From positions 2,852,001 to 2,916,000 of the forward strand of contig CADCSX010000002.1 in NCBI GenBank assembly GCA_902805475.1: a stretch of DNA of 64,000 bases, given 5' to 3'. Shown here one piece after another: positions 11,920-23,000 of the stretch. Position 1 is the first letter of the stretch. Every line of letters begins with the position of its first letter. Source of the DNA: Entonaema liquescens. Taxonomy: Eukaryota; Ascomycota; Sordariomycetes; Xylariales; Xylariaceae. The notes beneath the pieces are model-generated. The model had not been told where the DNA came from, did not search any database, and saw only the letters and a list, made by a program, of their open reading frames with translations. The position numbers and the translations under genes were made by a program.

Positions 11920-13531
11920 ATGGAGGACGAGTGTAAGCAACTTGATCATAGTCGCAGGAAGAATCTAAATTGATTTAATACGTAGGGACGGTTGACGCTA
12001 GCGAAGCGCTCACGATATCGCTCCTGCAGCCTACCTCGTCGGGAATCGAGAAGATCGCGACATTCAAGCCGAGACACACTTACGCCGTCTTTGGAGAGGA
12101 GGAGCGCATATTTGGTCACAAGGGTTTAAAGATCAATTTGCAGTTTGATGTTAGGGATCTACGACCGAACCTCTCAGTATCCTCGGCGAAAAAGTTCACT
12201 AAGGTTGGCGATGTCGAGGCTGCTGATGTTAGACTTATCCTGAAAGACTATCTGCCTGGAGGTATGCTGCCTGATTTCTATATGGGCTATGTCTAGCCCG
12301 CTAATGCTTTGCAGTCGCATTTCAATCTAAGAAAGAATACGACCAGGCTTTGAAAAGTCTTCCCGATACATGGACCCCTCCTGGAACCCTGACCAAGACC
12401 TTAGAAAAGAATGGCGAAATCTATGAAATCTGGCAGGGCACTTTATCTCAACCTGAAATCCGTCAACTCGTTAAGCGCATTCAAATCAACGTTCTATTCT
12501 TTATTGAAGGCGGGTCATATGTGGGAGTAGATGAAGAAGGGAAAGATGAACCGGACTATTCTCTAGCTCGATGGACTGTCTTCTTCGTCTATAAAAAGAC
12601 ACCTAGCCCCAAAGCCGAGGGCAACCCCCAGTACACCTTCCAGGGCTACGCGACAACCTATAACTTCTGGATGTACCAGCAACCTACGCCGCCGTCTTCG
12701 CCTAACAAAGACAAGGTAGGCGAGGCATGGGAGTTACCCGAAGGAGAGATTCCCGTTTCGGACCTCGTTCATCGCATGAGAATTTCCCAGTTCTTGGTCC
12801 TTCCCCCTTTCCAGGGGAAGGGAGTCGGTGCTTTCCTCTACAACACAATGTTTGAAATAGCGATGAACTCTACTGCTACGAAAGAGGTGACAGTGGAGGA
12901 TCCTAACGAGGATTTTGACCTCCTCCGAGACTTATGCGACATGAAATATTTGCGCAAGAACGTTCCTGAATTTGCCAAGTTGACCGTCAACACCGATGTA
13001 CCTGTTCCCGCAAAGGGCGGTATATTGCGACACAACACACAAATTACCCCTTCGATTAAAGAAACTTCGACAATCGGTGGCATTGTTGATATCGCGAAGC
13101 TGGAGGAACTTCGAATCAAGGCCAAAATTGCGCCTCGACAGTTTTGGCGACTTGTCGAAATGCATCTCATGTCGAAGTTGCCTGATTCCGTTCGACCAGA
13201 AGCTGATGACGAAATCAAAAAGCCAGCGCCATCAAAATCTGACAGGCATGCTTACACTCTATGGCGTTTACTACTCAAGCAGCGCTTATATCGTCGTAAC
13301 GTCTCTATCCTGGGCGAATTCGAGATCACAGAGCGCATTATTAAGTTGAACGAAACTGTGGACAACGTTGAGTGGGAGTATGCTAGGATTCTCGATCGGC
13401 TCGAGTCGACACCATCCGCTACCACTAGCGAGTCTGCGATTGCTAATGGCAAGAGGAAACTCACCGGCGATCCTAGTACGGAGAACCTTCGTAGCAAGAA
13501 GGCACGCGTCGAAGATACTGAGGACGAATAG
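11920..13531 (+). CDS. HAT1: Histone acetyltransferase type B catalytic subunit
   Basis: Predicted 501 aa acetyl-CoA-dependent enzyme that acetylates new histone H4 (Lys5/Lys12 in the family), working with an RbAp46/48-type WD40 partner. Three exons: 11920..11932, 11986..12261 and 12315..13531. The first exon holds only MEDE plus one base, so the start was set by splicing (GTAAGC donor, GTAG acceptor). The N-terminal HAT1 domain includes ERIFGHKGLKINLQF. The GNAT core has RISQFLVLPPFQGKGVGAFL (acetyl-CoA loop QGKGVG, near residue 265) and the HAT1-specific VEDPNEDFDLLRDLCD. The C-terminus is basic (KRKL, RSKKAR), a likely nuclear localisation signal. Length matches filamentous-fungal HAT1. 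It converges with PRO3. Confidence in identity is high. Confidence 0.92.
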
Positions 13532-13876
13532 GAGTAAAAGCTCGAGTGTTTTGGTAGTAAAGAGGTTCCTGGGGCTAATATAGTAAGGAGTTTTGGAGGG
13601 TCTCATGATACCTACGTTATGTGTACATTTTAAGGGGCTTCTATATTCCCTTTCGGCAGGTACTGGTAAACGTCTGGTATATCTCGGTCACAATGTTGAT
13701 ACGTGGATACGCAGCAGATGCGTGTAACATAAATAAAGGGGAAAGAAATAAAGGAAATAGCAAGCCGTTGCATTAGCTATCTTACTCGGCGTTCTAATCT
13801 TTAATCAAAGACGCCTTGAACTCCATCCAAATGCAAACTTCATAACTTTTTCTCGTGCCAGTTTACATCTTTTTCT
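13532..13876. other. Convergent intergenic region
   Basis: Region of 345 bp between the HAT1 and PRO3 stop codons. No coding signal seen; it likely holds the two 3' UTRs. Confidence 0.6.
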
Positions 13877-14904
13877 CTAAGTGCCCTTTCCAAGCTGGCT
13901 GGCAGTAATCGCGGCTTCTTTCACTGCTTTAGCAACGGTGCCCCGTACTCGGCCCTCCTCGAGTACTAAAAGACCTTCAATGGTGCAGCCACCTGGCGTG
14001 CTAATCCTGTCTCGAAGTAATGCTGGGTGGTCTCCGTTAAGGACCAATGCCGCGGCGCCTTTCATAGACTGGGCAGCCATTCTCTGAGCTTCAGCCCGCG
14101 GCAAGCCCATGGAAACTGCGCCATCCACAGCGGCTTCGAGCACAAGGGAGAAGAATGCTGGCCCGGACCCGGCAAGCGCTGTTGACGCATCCATGTTCCT
14201 GGCAGGAAGGTAGATGACGTCGCCAATGCGCTTGAAGATCCATGTCACGAGGCTCGCTGTATGAGGTGGTAAGGGCGGGTCGCTGTTCGCAACTACCGTC
14301 ATACCCTGTCTAACCATACTAGCCGTGTTGGGCAGTGCCCTCACAATTCGGCAGCGGCCATCGTCTTCCGGGTCCTTCTCCGGCACGGCACCGTGTAGGA
14401 TCTTCTCGATCTGGGGAACGGTCACACCAGCGCATATGCTAATAAGGAGCTTGCCGTGGAGCGCCTTGGACATGCCGGGCTCGTTGAGCAAGTCCTCAAC
14501 CATGTAGGGCTTGCAAGCGAGGAGGATAACGTCGCTCTTCATAACGGCGGCGACATTCTCCTTCTGCACGACCTTGACGGAAGAGCTGTGTTCCCAGAGG
14601 GCTTGCTTGACCCTCTTGGCGGACTCGGGCCGTCGCACGCACGCGATGAAGCGGGATGGGAGTCGGGCAGGGATCTCGTCGGCGGGGGTCGATCTTCCAG
14701 AAGGCGTCTGCAGGGGGCGAGGCCCGGACATCTCCTGCAGGGAGGACAGTATGCCGGAGAGAATAGCGATTCCCATGGTTCCTGAGACGACCGTTAATTT
14801 GCCAGCCCGAGAAAGCGGGATACACTAATTCAAGACATACCGCAGCCAAGAACCGCCAAGGTCAACTCCGGCGCATTGTGTTCGTGATGCGTAAGGGCTA
14901 ACAT
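13877..14904 (-). CDS. PRO3: Pyrroline-5-carboxylate reductase
   Basis: Catalyses the last step of proline synthesis, NAD(P)H-dependent reduction of 1-pyrroline-5-carboxylate to L-proline. Predicted 322 aa from exons 14841..14904 and 13877..14781. The 59 nt intron splits the Rossmann motif: exon 1 ends VLGCG and exon 2 begins TMGIAI, together the GxGxMG-type nucleotide loop. Later signatures are LISICAGVTVPQIE, VRALPNTASMVRQGMTV and the family signature in ALAGSGPAFFSLVLEAAVDGAV, then ISTPGGCTIEGLLVLE. An insertion of Ser/Pro-rich residues (about 35-60) follows the first strand. Start chosen at 14904 because only splicing restores the nucleotide-binding motif. Confidence is high. Confidence 0.93.
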
Positions 14905-15845
14905 GATGTTGTCGAGAAGCCTATCAATGGGAGAATATATTGCGACCCAAAGAGGATGTTTATTTTGTTTTTGTTTTTGGTTTTATTTTTTTTTTTCTGG
15001 TTGTCAGGAGAAAAAAGTCCCAAGCAAACAAAAATCGGCAAAAGCGCAGCGCTTTAAAGACCAAGAAAAATAGAAGAATTCCTTCCGGACCAAAAATAAA
15101 TCATAGAGAACCAACGAACGGGAAAATCACGTTTCACCGCATCATAGGACACTTGTCATATTGCCCTGGGAAAAGGTAAGCCCCTTACGAAGAAGAACCG
15201 CTTCGAACGAGATGATACCTATTCTCGTTCCTGGGTGCCCTTTACCGAAGTAGCACCGACAAACCTGTTCTACCCGCTTGCTATTTGGATTTCAGCCCCG
15301 GCCCCGGTTCAGCTGTATGATTTCAAGGATTTTGATTGGGTATCGTCTCTGCTTATGTGAAATACTCCTAATATCTATTATTTCGTATTATAAGTCGTTC
15401 TATTGTAGAGATTTATTGCAAAAGTGATCGTGTAAACTAATAAATATTCATTTTGTTATTAAAAGATAATTGCCCAAGCCCAGAGTAGAGGTTCAAGAAT
15501 GGTCACGATTTAAAGTATCACATTCATAAAAGATGGGAACAACCTGGAAGTTGATTAGAATTGATATCCATTAGAGGAATACACCCTGATAAGTGCTTAG
15601 ATGATTAGCTAAGACAATAGTAGCTCAGACCTTGTAGAGCTGTACCTCTATACTACCCCAATTGGCTTAGCGTTAGCGGGACTTGCCTTTTATTGTTGGG
15701 GCAAGAGTCAGGGATCGATAACGAACGGAGCTTCTGTCTTATCCATTTCAATGTTGCGGCTCGTCAGCCTCGCGTCTCAATCTCAATTTCATCTTCCTTT
15801 ACTAAGAACAACTTCCACGAAACACTCAATCCTGGCCATGTCACG
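14905..15845. other. Intergenic region, divergent promoter
   Basis: Region of 941 bp between the PRO3 and CTK3 start codons. It has a poly-T tract near 14985-14998 and an AT-rich stretch at 15350-15450. An in-frame extension upstream of CTK3 (from 15693) is open but unlike the family N-terminus. No known site was identified. Confidence 0.5.
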
Positions 15846-16897
15846 ATGGCGACAGCGGATCCTTTTGAAGTTCGGATGCGCTTTAGCTCCCAGCTGCAGC
15901 ACCTCAATGCGAGTACTACCGCCGCTCAGAAAGCTGCCCAGTACGCAATGAGGTACAAGGATATGGAGGAGGACCTGCACTCATGCATCCTCGAGCAGCT
16001 TGAAAAGGTGAGTTTAATCTAGCATTTCAACATATCTTATTCTTCCCATGTCGCCCTGCTAAGAATCATTATCCGTTTCATTATTCCTTCGATGTGCTTC
16101 AACTTAATTTAACCTCGTTGAGTGTTGGATAGCGCCTCAACATGTTCATCTACTTGCTTTGCGGCGGCGTTGGAGCTTCCTACGAGCAAAACGTCTATCC
16201 CCAAAACGAATCACTAACTCCGCGACATAGACTAGCATGAACACACGTGCAAATATCATGTACTTCCTAGAGCACTTGCTGGAGATGGCATCGAAGGACC
16301 GCCAGAATCAGTACGTTCGAATGATGCAGAGAGATATCATTCGAGTTGTTGATGCGGTCTGTCCGGAGGATGGATCCGGTGCTGCCAACGTTAAAGTCGT
16401 CCGAAAGGTTAGTTGAGTATTTGAGAGGAACTCAGCCATGACACAAAGCTCACAGTAGTAATCTCTAGGTGCTTCAAGGTCTTATGAACAAGTCTATCTT
16501 GCTCGAACAGACGGTTCTCGAGATCGAGGGTTGCCTCAAAGAACGCGACACCTCTGTTGACCTTGGATTTTCCTCGCCTGCCAATGGAGATGACGCTTCA
16601 CGTACTCGGAATGGTAACGGTACTGCCAATTCTCACCGCCTCGATAAGCGCCAGATTGAACAGCGTATCGAAGAGGATCGCGAGCGACATAAGCGTATGC
16701 GCGAGAGTATGTGGGCGGTCCCTGGAACCATAGAGGAGGAAGCAATGAAGCTTCTCGAGGAGACGAGCGATCTTGGAGAAGATGACCACATTCTTGGTCG
16801 CGAGGAGTGGGAGGAGTTTCAACGAGAAGCCGAGATAAGCAAATGTCAGCACCTTCGACAAAGAGATGCTACCGTCAATGGGTCTTCGTCGCACTAG
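15846..16897 (+). CDS. CTK3: CTD kinase subunit gamma (Ctk3-like)
   Basis: Predicted 255 aa subunit of the CTDK-I complex, which phosphorylates Ser2 of the RNA polymerase II C-terminal repeats. Three exons: 15846..16007, 16231..16407 and 16469..16897. The N-terminal CID-like helical domain begins MATADPFEVRMRFSSQLQHLN, closely resembling the start of other Ctk3 proteins, and continues across the first intron as TSMNTRANIMYFLEHLLEMA. The C-terminal part has the conserved RIEEDRERHKRMRESMWAVP and an acidic end. The first intron (223 nt) is unusually long for this window; its acceptor is supported by a CACTAACTC branch. ATG 15846 was preferred over in-frame upstream ATGs because of family similarity. 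It is divergent from PRO3. High confidence in family. Confidence 0.87.
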
Positions 16898-17723
16898 GAT
16901 TCGTCGCCCATCCAAAATAGCAAAGTCCGAAGGGCAACATTACGACGTCGACAATGTCGAAAGAAGCGTCGTTGTATGAATCGGATAACGAATGGCTTTC
17001 TGGCGCTGTCAACTAATGATGCATCGCGTGGCGTTGATAAGGGCGGAAAATCGGCATAAAAAGGCGTTTCGAGTTACTTTTTCTTTTGGTTTCGAGAGAA
17101 TCCGACATTTTAGGGGCTGTAATTGCCCTATATTCCATCTGAATGGGTTGAAGCATGATGCGATGATTTCATATTGTATCTGGTTGGGAAGCATGGCGAT
17201 CCAATGGTGTTCCTTGTGTGGCATATCTGGTCTGATTGGAGGCGGTATGTGTTTAATGATACCAAAAAATCACATTAATTACGGACTAATTCATACTACA
17301 TGGTTTTCAATTCTCTATTTAAGTCTTTATATATAGGTGACTTGAGCGTAACATTACATCCACGCTGCAGTAAAGAATTATAAGTCGGCTTTAATCAGTT
17401 GCGGTTTATACTGCTTTTTATAGGATTAAGGATATAATCGGGTTATCCAACCAACATGGCATCTTGCGCCCTTCGGATTACAAGTAACTTACAAGTCATT
17501 TCCCTAATTGAAACTCGACGTCCGAATAGCGGCAGATATATATACTTATAAAGTTGAGTTATTGCTGGTGGTAGATTTTATTTACCTAGGAAGTGTTGGA
17601 AGTAACCATGTGCCTTATTTAAGCGACTATAGACAATTCCATACTAGTCGTAGCTTAATTCTAAAGCAGCATCTATAATTTTTAACTTCATTATCCTAAT
17701 TGCTCACAGCTTATTTCCAAGCC
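16898..17723 (+). other. Intergenic region
   Basis: Region between the CTK3 stop codon and the ketopantoate-reductase-like start. Overlapping short open frames near 17000-17330 lack domains. 17340-17700 is AT-rich and probably holds the downstream promoter. Confidence 0.5.
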
Positions 17724-18755
17724 ATGCCGAAAGTGTTGGTATTCGGCACAGGCAGTCTGGGTACCTGTTACGCCTGGGCCTTGTCGAACGCGGTTGGGCA
17801 GGACAACGTCACTGCGATATGCCGGTCCAACTACGAGGTTGCGTCGCGGAACGGCTTCACGATCCACTCGAAGCTGTGGGGCGACAACCTCACGTTTCAA
17901 CCCCGCATCGCGAGGTCTGTCGCCGAAGCCGTGCAGCAGTTATCTCTGGACGCGCAGCAGTTCTTCGACTTCGTCGTCATCTCCGCGAAGGCCGTGCCAA
18001 CTGATCCTTCCGTAGCGCGGCTGATCGAGCCTGCTGTCGCGAAGGGCAAGACGGCTATCGTGCTGCTGCAGAACGGCATCGGCATCGAGGACGAGTATGC
18101 GCAGGCGTACCCCGAGAACCCCGTCCTGAGCACCGTCGCCTACTTCCCCGCAACCCAGGTCTCGCCCGCCGTCGTGCTCCACAAGGAAGTCGAGGTCCTG
18201 CACGTGGGCACGTACCCGGCGGACGCGCCGCAAGCGCACAAGGACACCGCGCGCGCGTTCGTAGAGCTCCTGGGCAAGGGCCGCGCGACGGCCAAGCTGC
18301 ACGAGGATATCCAGCGCAAGCGCTGGGGCAAGCTGCTCGTCAATAGCTCCTGGAACCCGATATGCGCGCTGACGCGGCTCAGAGACCGGGAGTTTGTCGA
18401 GGTGAGCCTGGATTTGGATCTGGGCGCGGAGGACAAGTGGGGGGATGGCGTGCGGTTTGTAAAAGACGTTATGTTGGAGATCGCGTCGGTGGCGCAGGCT
18501 TACGGCTACGATGATGTGGACGAGGAGATGGTGGATTTCCAGATCGGGCGCGCGGTTGTGCGTGACTTACCGGGTGTGCAGCCGTCTATGCTGGGGGATG
18601 CGCTCGATGGCAAGAGTATGGAAGTTGATGCTATTGTGGGCAATGTGGTGCGGCTTGCGAGGAAGAAGGGGCTGGCTGTGCCGATGCTCAGGACGATTTA
18701 TCTCCTGGCTAATGGGCTTAGTGAGGGCTTTTCTCGCAAGAAGTTACCGGCTTAG
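17724..18755 (+). CDS. Ketopantoate reductase family (ApbA/PanE) oxidoreductase
   Basis: Single-exon gene of 343 aa. The N-terminal Rossmann domain opens MPKVLVFGTGSLGTCYAWAL (GxGxxG) and continues to DFVVISAKAVPTDPSV and IVLLQNGIGIEDE. The C-terminal helical domain has RKRWGKLLVNSSWNPICALTR, with the Lys and Asn typical of the family active site, and a LGDALDGKSMEVDAIVGNVVRLA segment where substrate-binding residues usually lie. Family members reduce 2-dehydropantoate to pantoate with NADPH, but fungi carry several paralogues with other or unknown substrates, so the reaction is not certain. An in-frame ATG at 17700 exists; 17724 starts right at the Rossmann strand and is preferred. The coding sequence is much more GC-rich than its AT-rich flanks. 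Confidence 0.82.
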   Translation: MPKVLVFGTGSLGTCYAWALSNAVGQDNVTAICRSNYEVASRNGFTIHSKLWGDNLTFQPRIARSVAEAVQQLSLDAQQFFDFVVISAKAVPTDPSVARLIEPAVAKGKTAIVLLQNGIGIEDEYAQAYPENPVLSTVAYFPATQVSPAVVLHKEVEVLHVGTYPADAPQAHKDTARAFVELLGKGRATAKLHEDIQRKRWGKLLVNSSWNPICALTRLRDREFVEVSLDLDLGAEDKWGDGVRFVKDVMLEIASVAQAYGYDDVDEEMVDFQIGRAVVRDLPGVQPSMLGDALDGKSMEVDAIVGNVVRLARKKGLAVPMLRTIYLLANGLSEGFSRKKLPA

Positions 18756-19056
18756 AGGTGCTAGGAGCAATATATCTCCCCATACCATCTATCGTCTATC
18801 CTTTAGGATGTTTAAACAGTCTTTTGGAAATTTGGTTGTTCAATATGCTCGGCCAAATTTGAGAAACATAGTGACTACCCCCAACCTTAGACAGAATATA
18901 GAATCTATCATTTTAGACAAAAAGAATAAACTCCTAGAATTGGCTTCTTTAAGCCATCTGAAAAGCTTTACTGTCCAGGGCTTTTGTATTGTTATACAGG
19001 TTTAGGTTACATGTATATAAGGGCATCGTTCGAGTTGCCATCCGAATATAGACGGA
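18756..19056. other. Convergent intergenic region
   Basis: AT-rich 301 bp between the stop codons of the ketopantoate-reductase-like gene and bL12m. No coding signal. Confidence 0.6.
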
Positions 19057-19664
19057 TTATTCCATAGTCACGGTAGCTCCTAGCTCCTTCATCGTAGCCA
19101 TAATCTTCTCGGCCTCCTCCTTGGGCACCGATTCCTTCAGCATCTTGGGCGCGCTCTCCACAAACTTCTTGCTGTCGACTAAGCTCAGTCCTAACAAGCC
19201 CTTGACCTCCTTGATGATCTTTGCCTTCGCGGCGGCATCGAAAGCTTGTAGCTTTAGGTTAAATAGGGTCTTCTCTTGCGCGGCTGGCGCAGGCTCATCC
19301 GCCTCTTCTGCGGCAGCGACAGGGGCAGCCGGGGCAGCAGCGAAGCCGCCAACTGGTAGATCGGGAATATTGAGCCGGGACTTTATGATATATTAGCAAA
19401 TAGAACTAGGAAACCCATAGTTATGGGTAAAGTAAGCCCAACCTTTAGGTTGCTAACAAGATCGGCGGTTTCGAGGAGGGTCAATTGGCTAATCTGGTCA
19501 ACGATACCGGCGATCTTAGGGTTCGTAACCGCTGCCGTGGACTCGTGCCGCCGCTGTATCGACGGAGTGCTGCTCTGAACGAATGAAGTAGATGCTCGGA
19601 AAGAGCTGTTGGTGCGAATTGATCGCGCGCAGTTTCGAACTGCGTACCTGCACGGTGCCGACAT
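19057..19664 (-). CDS. MNP1: Mitochondrial large-subunit ribosomal protein bL12m
   Basis: Predicted 181 aa stalk protein of the mitochondrial ribosome. The stalk recruits translation GTPases. Exons 19443..19664 and 19057..19380. The first ~45 residues are Arg/Ser-rich without acids, a mitochondrial presequence. The N-terminal dimerisation helices follow (IAGIVDQISQLTLLETADLVSNLK), then an Ala/Pro-rich hinge (AAPAAPVAAAEEADEPAPA), and the globular C-terminal domain (EKTLFNLKLQAFDAAAKAKIIKEVKGLLGLSLVDSKKFVE ... KEEAEKIMATMKELGATVTME). The intron has a weak GTTGGG donor and an AAAG acceptor; no better site keeps the conserved K-SRLNIPDLPVGGF junction. The start codon lies 344 bp from the MDN1 start on the other strand. 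High confidence. Confidence 0.9.
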
Positions 19665-20008
19665 CTTTGGCGACTTCCTCGTTGACCAAACTGCGAATTG
19701 AGTGGGGGACTTAGCGGAAACGCTTCGTGATGCTCTTCGAAGTTTTTGAATGCAACGATTTCGATTTGGCGAAGCTTTGCCGGGACCTTCTCAGGTTTTG
19801 GCGGGTCCCCCGCTACTAGTGGCGGTGCGAAACAGCTCCGTTCCGGTAATTCACCGCCTAAATTTTTGGAAAAGCGGCAGAAAAAGTTACGATAAGATCT
19901 TATCTCAATTGACTTTATTCGCAGCGCGCAGAGGATGAAATCTGAAAAAAAGCAAACGAATAATCATTTCATAGCGCGCAACACGATTTAGGCATTTTAA
20001 CACCAGCC
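19665..20008. promoter_or_regulatory. Shared divergent promoter of bL12m and MDN1
   Basis: Region of 344 bp separating the two start codons. It contains the 14 bp perfect palindrome GATAAGATCTTATC at 19891-19904, which is two inverted GATAAG sites, the core recognised by fungal GATA zinc-finger factors. Both neighbours serve ribosome function, so co-regulation is plausible. Binding is inferred only. Confidence 0.5.
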
Positions 20009-23000
20009 ATGCCGACTGTTGATATAAGCGCACAGAGGGAGCAACTCTTAACTCACAAAGAGTTGCTAACCCAGTTACCCCCCGATTTATTAGAGATAAT
20101 TCGTGATGGCCGCACCCCTGCACGTTTTCTCGATGCTGTAGCTGCGGCAGCTCTTATTCCCAACATCACTGGCCTTATATTCACTCATTTTGAGAGTGAG
20201 ATTTCCGAAATATGTGCAAAATGGCTTATAAGACCTCGAGACCAAGGTCAAGAGGATCTTATTATTGCAGCTTTTGCAAGAATCCTCCCGTTTGCGCCGT
20301 ACTTGTCCGTTTTCTTGGAACGGTATATAAGAGAAACCTCATATAGATTCGGTACTGAACAAAATACTTTCGGCGTCAACTCACTCAACACACGACCTAC
20401 AGAAAACTTTGTTATAGAGGATTTACAACGGATCCTAATTGCTTTCTGGAGGTTACTTAATTTTGACAAGAAAACCTTCAGCCAATTAGTTCCACCTTCC
20501 AGAATACAAGAACTATTTAAGCATGATCGTGCCTCCATCAGGTATCTTGCTATTAGAGTGTTCTGTTGTCAACTTAGCGCTTCCGATTTTAATCTAGAGG
20601 GACTTATACGCCAACATATTAAACATGAAGATTCTCTAGTTGGAGATCTCGATGGAGTCCAAATTGACTACACTTTTCTCTCTTTGATTGAGCGCCAACG
20701 GGCAGAGGAATGGGATAAATCTCGACAGGAGATACGCATCGAGCTTCAAAATTTTAAAGGAGAACAATTCCAGCCTCAAGCGCTCGAAGATATAGTCATT
20801 CAGTATAATCAAACTATCCTCCCCCGACCAAATGGCCCATCTCATATAATATCTTCGTTGGTACAAACTCCAACCACTTTAACTAATCTACAGAATCTCG
20901 CACAGAACCTTCAAAAACCAGGGCCGATACTTATACATGGGTTGCCCGGATCTGGAAAAACATCGATAGTACATGAGCTTGCCCGTGAACTGAAGATGGA
21001 AGAGAGCATGGTGACATTACATCTGAACGAACAAACAGATGCTAAAATGCTTATTGGTCTATATTCTACAGGTTCAAAGCCTGGCTCTTTCTCGTGGAGA
21101 CCGGGTGTCCTTACAACAGCTGTTCGCGAAGGGCGTTGGGTCCTAATCGAGGATTTGGACAGAGCACCAAATGAGGTTATGAGTACTCTGCTACCCCTAG
21201 TGGAGCATGGCAAGCTGCTTATTCCTAGTCGTGGTGAGACAGTAGAGGCCCCGAGCAGTTTTCGACTGTTTGCGACCGTTCGGACTACCCGAGGCATGAA
21301 TGGACAAGAGAATCTTCCCAATATACTGGGGCAGCGATTCTGGAATCCGTCCAGTGTAAAGATGCCTCCACCAGTTGAGCTGGAGTACATTATCGTTGGA
21401 AGCTACCATTTATTACACAAATACACTCCGATGATTATGTCAGTCTATAGACGCCTCTGCCATCTGTCCAGTCTCCCGCATGTGAGCAATTCCGGGCGAA
21501 GTATAGTAGAGCGTTCTATCACACCTAGGGATGTCTTGAAGTGGTGCCGTCGCCTTAACGAGACTCTCATAGCTTCAGGCTGCAAGCTTGGCGACGAACC
21601 TATAAGCGAGACAACAAGAGACTGGATGTTCATGGATGCGGTTGATTGCTTCTGCGGAAACCTCGCCAAGCCAGAAGCGAGAGCCGCACTTGTCAATTGT
21701 ATCGCCGAGGAGATGCACCTTTCACAACAGCTTACAGAACATTACCTCAAGGTTCACGTACCACAGATAGAGGAGAGTCCTAGTAGTTTCAGAGTCGGAA
21801 GGGTCATGCTTACTAGAAGAAAACACGCTAACAGAGTGGTCAAATCGAGGAAGCCCTTCGCGAGCACTAGTCATTCAAGGAGATTACTAGAACAAATATC
21901 CATGGCTGTCAAACTACGTGAACCGGTACTTCTTGTAGGCGAGACGGGTATCGGAAAGACGACTGTCATCCAGCAATTAGCCGAGTCCCTTGGCCACAAG
22001 CTTGTAGCTGTGAACCTGTCTCAGCAAAGCGAAGTTGGGGATCTTTTGGGTGGTTTCAAGCCGGTGAATGCGCGAAGTCTTGCCGTTCCCCTGAAAGAAG
22101 AGTTTGAAGATCTATTCGCTTCAACAGGAATCTCCGCGTCGAAGAATCAGAAATATCTGGAACAGATTGGAAAGTGCGCCGCGAAAGGCCAATGGACAAA
22201 AGTATCGAAGCTGTGGCGCGAAGCACCGACAATGTTCAATAAGATTGTGAGCCAACTTCAAACCCAAGCCAATGCCTCTCAAACTGGCGAGACCGATGGG
22301 CAACCTGTTGTCAAGAGGCGCAAAGTTGAAACCAGGTTGCAGTCATTACTCGACCTGAGGCCACGTTGGGAGGCATTTTCTCGGAGTCTCGAACAATTTG
22401 ATGTTCAAATCTCTGGAGGTTCAGGTAGTTTCGCGTTCTCCTTCGTTGAGGGCAATATTGTGAAAGCTGCAAGAAATGGAGACTGGGTTCTACTAGATGA
22501 AATTAACTTAGCATCCCCTGATACGCTAGAGAGTATCGCCGATCTGCTTGCTTCTGGCCCTAATGACGAGCCGTCGATCTTGTTGTCGGAAACTGGTGAC
22601 ATAGAGCGAGTGAAAGCACACCCGGACTTCCGTATATTCGGGGCCATGAACCCCGCTACAGATATTGGCAAGCGTGATCTTCCCCCTGGGCTGAGATCGC
22701 GCTTCACAGAGTTCTACGTCGGTAGCCCAGACAAGGACCTGAAGGATTTGCTCACAATCATCAAGGCTTACCTGAGCAGGAAAAGTGTCAAGGATGACCA
22801 GGCTGCTGATGATATCGCTCGACTATATCTGAACACCAAGACACGTGCAGAGGAGAAGCGTCTGGTCGACGGTGCAAATGAGGTACCTCACTTTAGTTTA
22901 CGAACATTGGCTCGTGTCTTGAGTTACGTGAACGATGTTGCGCCTTTTATGGTCTCCGACGAGCTTTATACGAAGGGTTCTCAATGGGTTTCCTCACACT

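Noticed and set aside
22955..22970. Programmed ribosomal frameshift in MDN1
   Set aside because: No slippery heptamer in phase; a base-call error or mutation is simpler.
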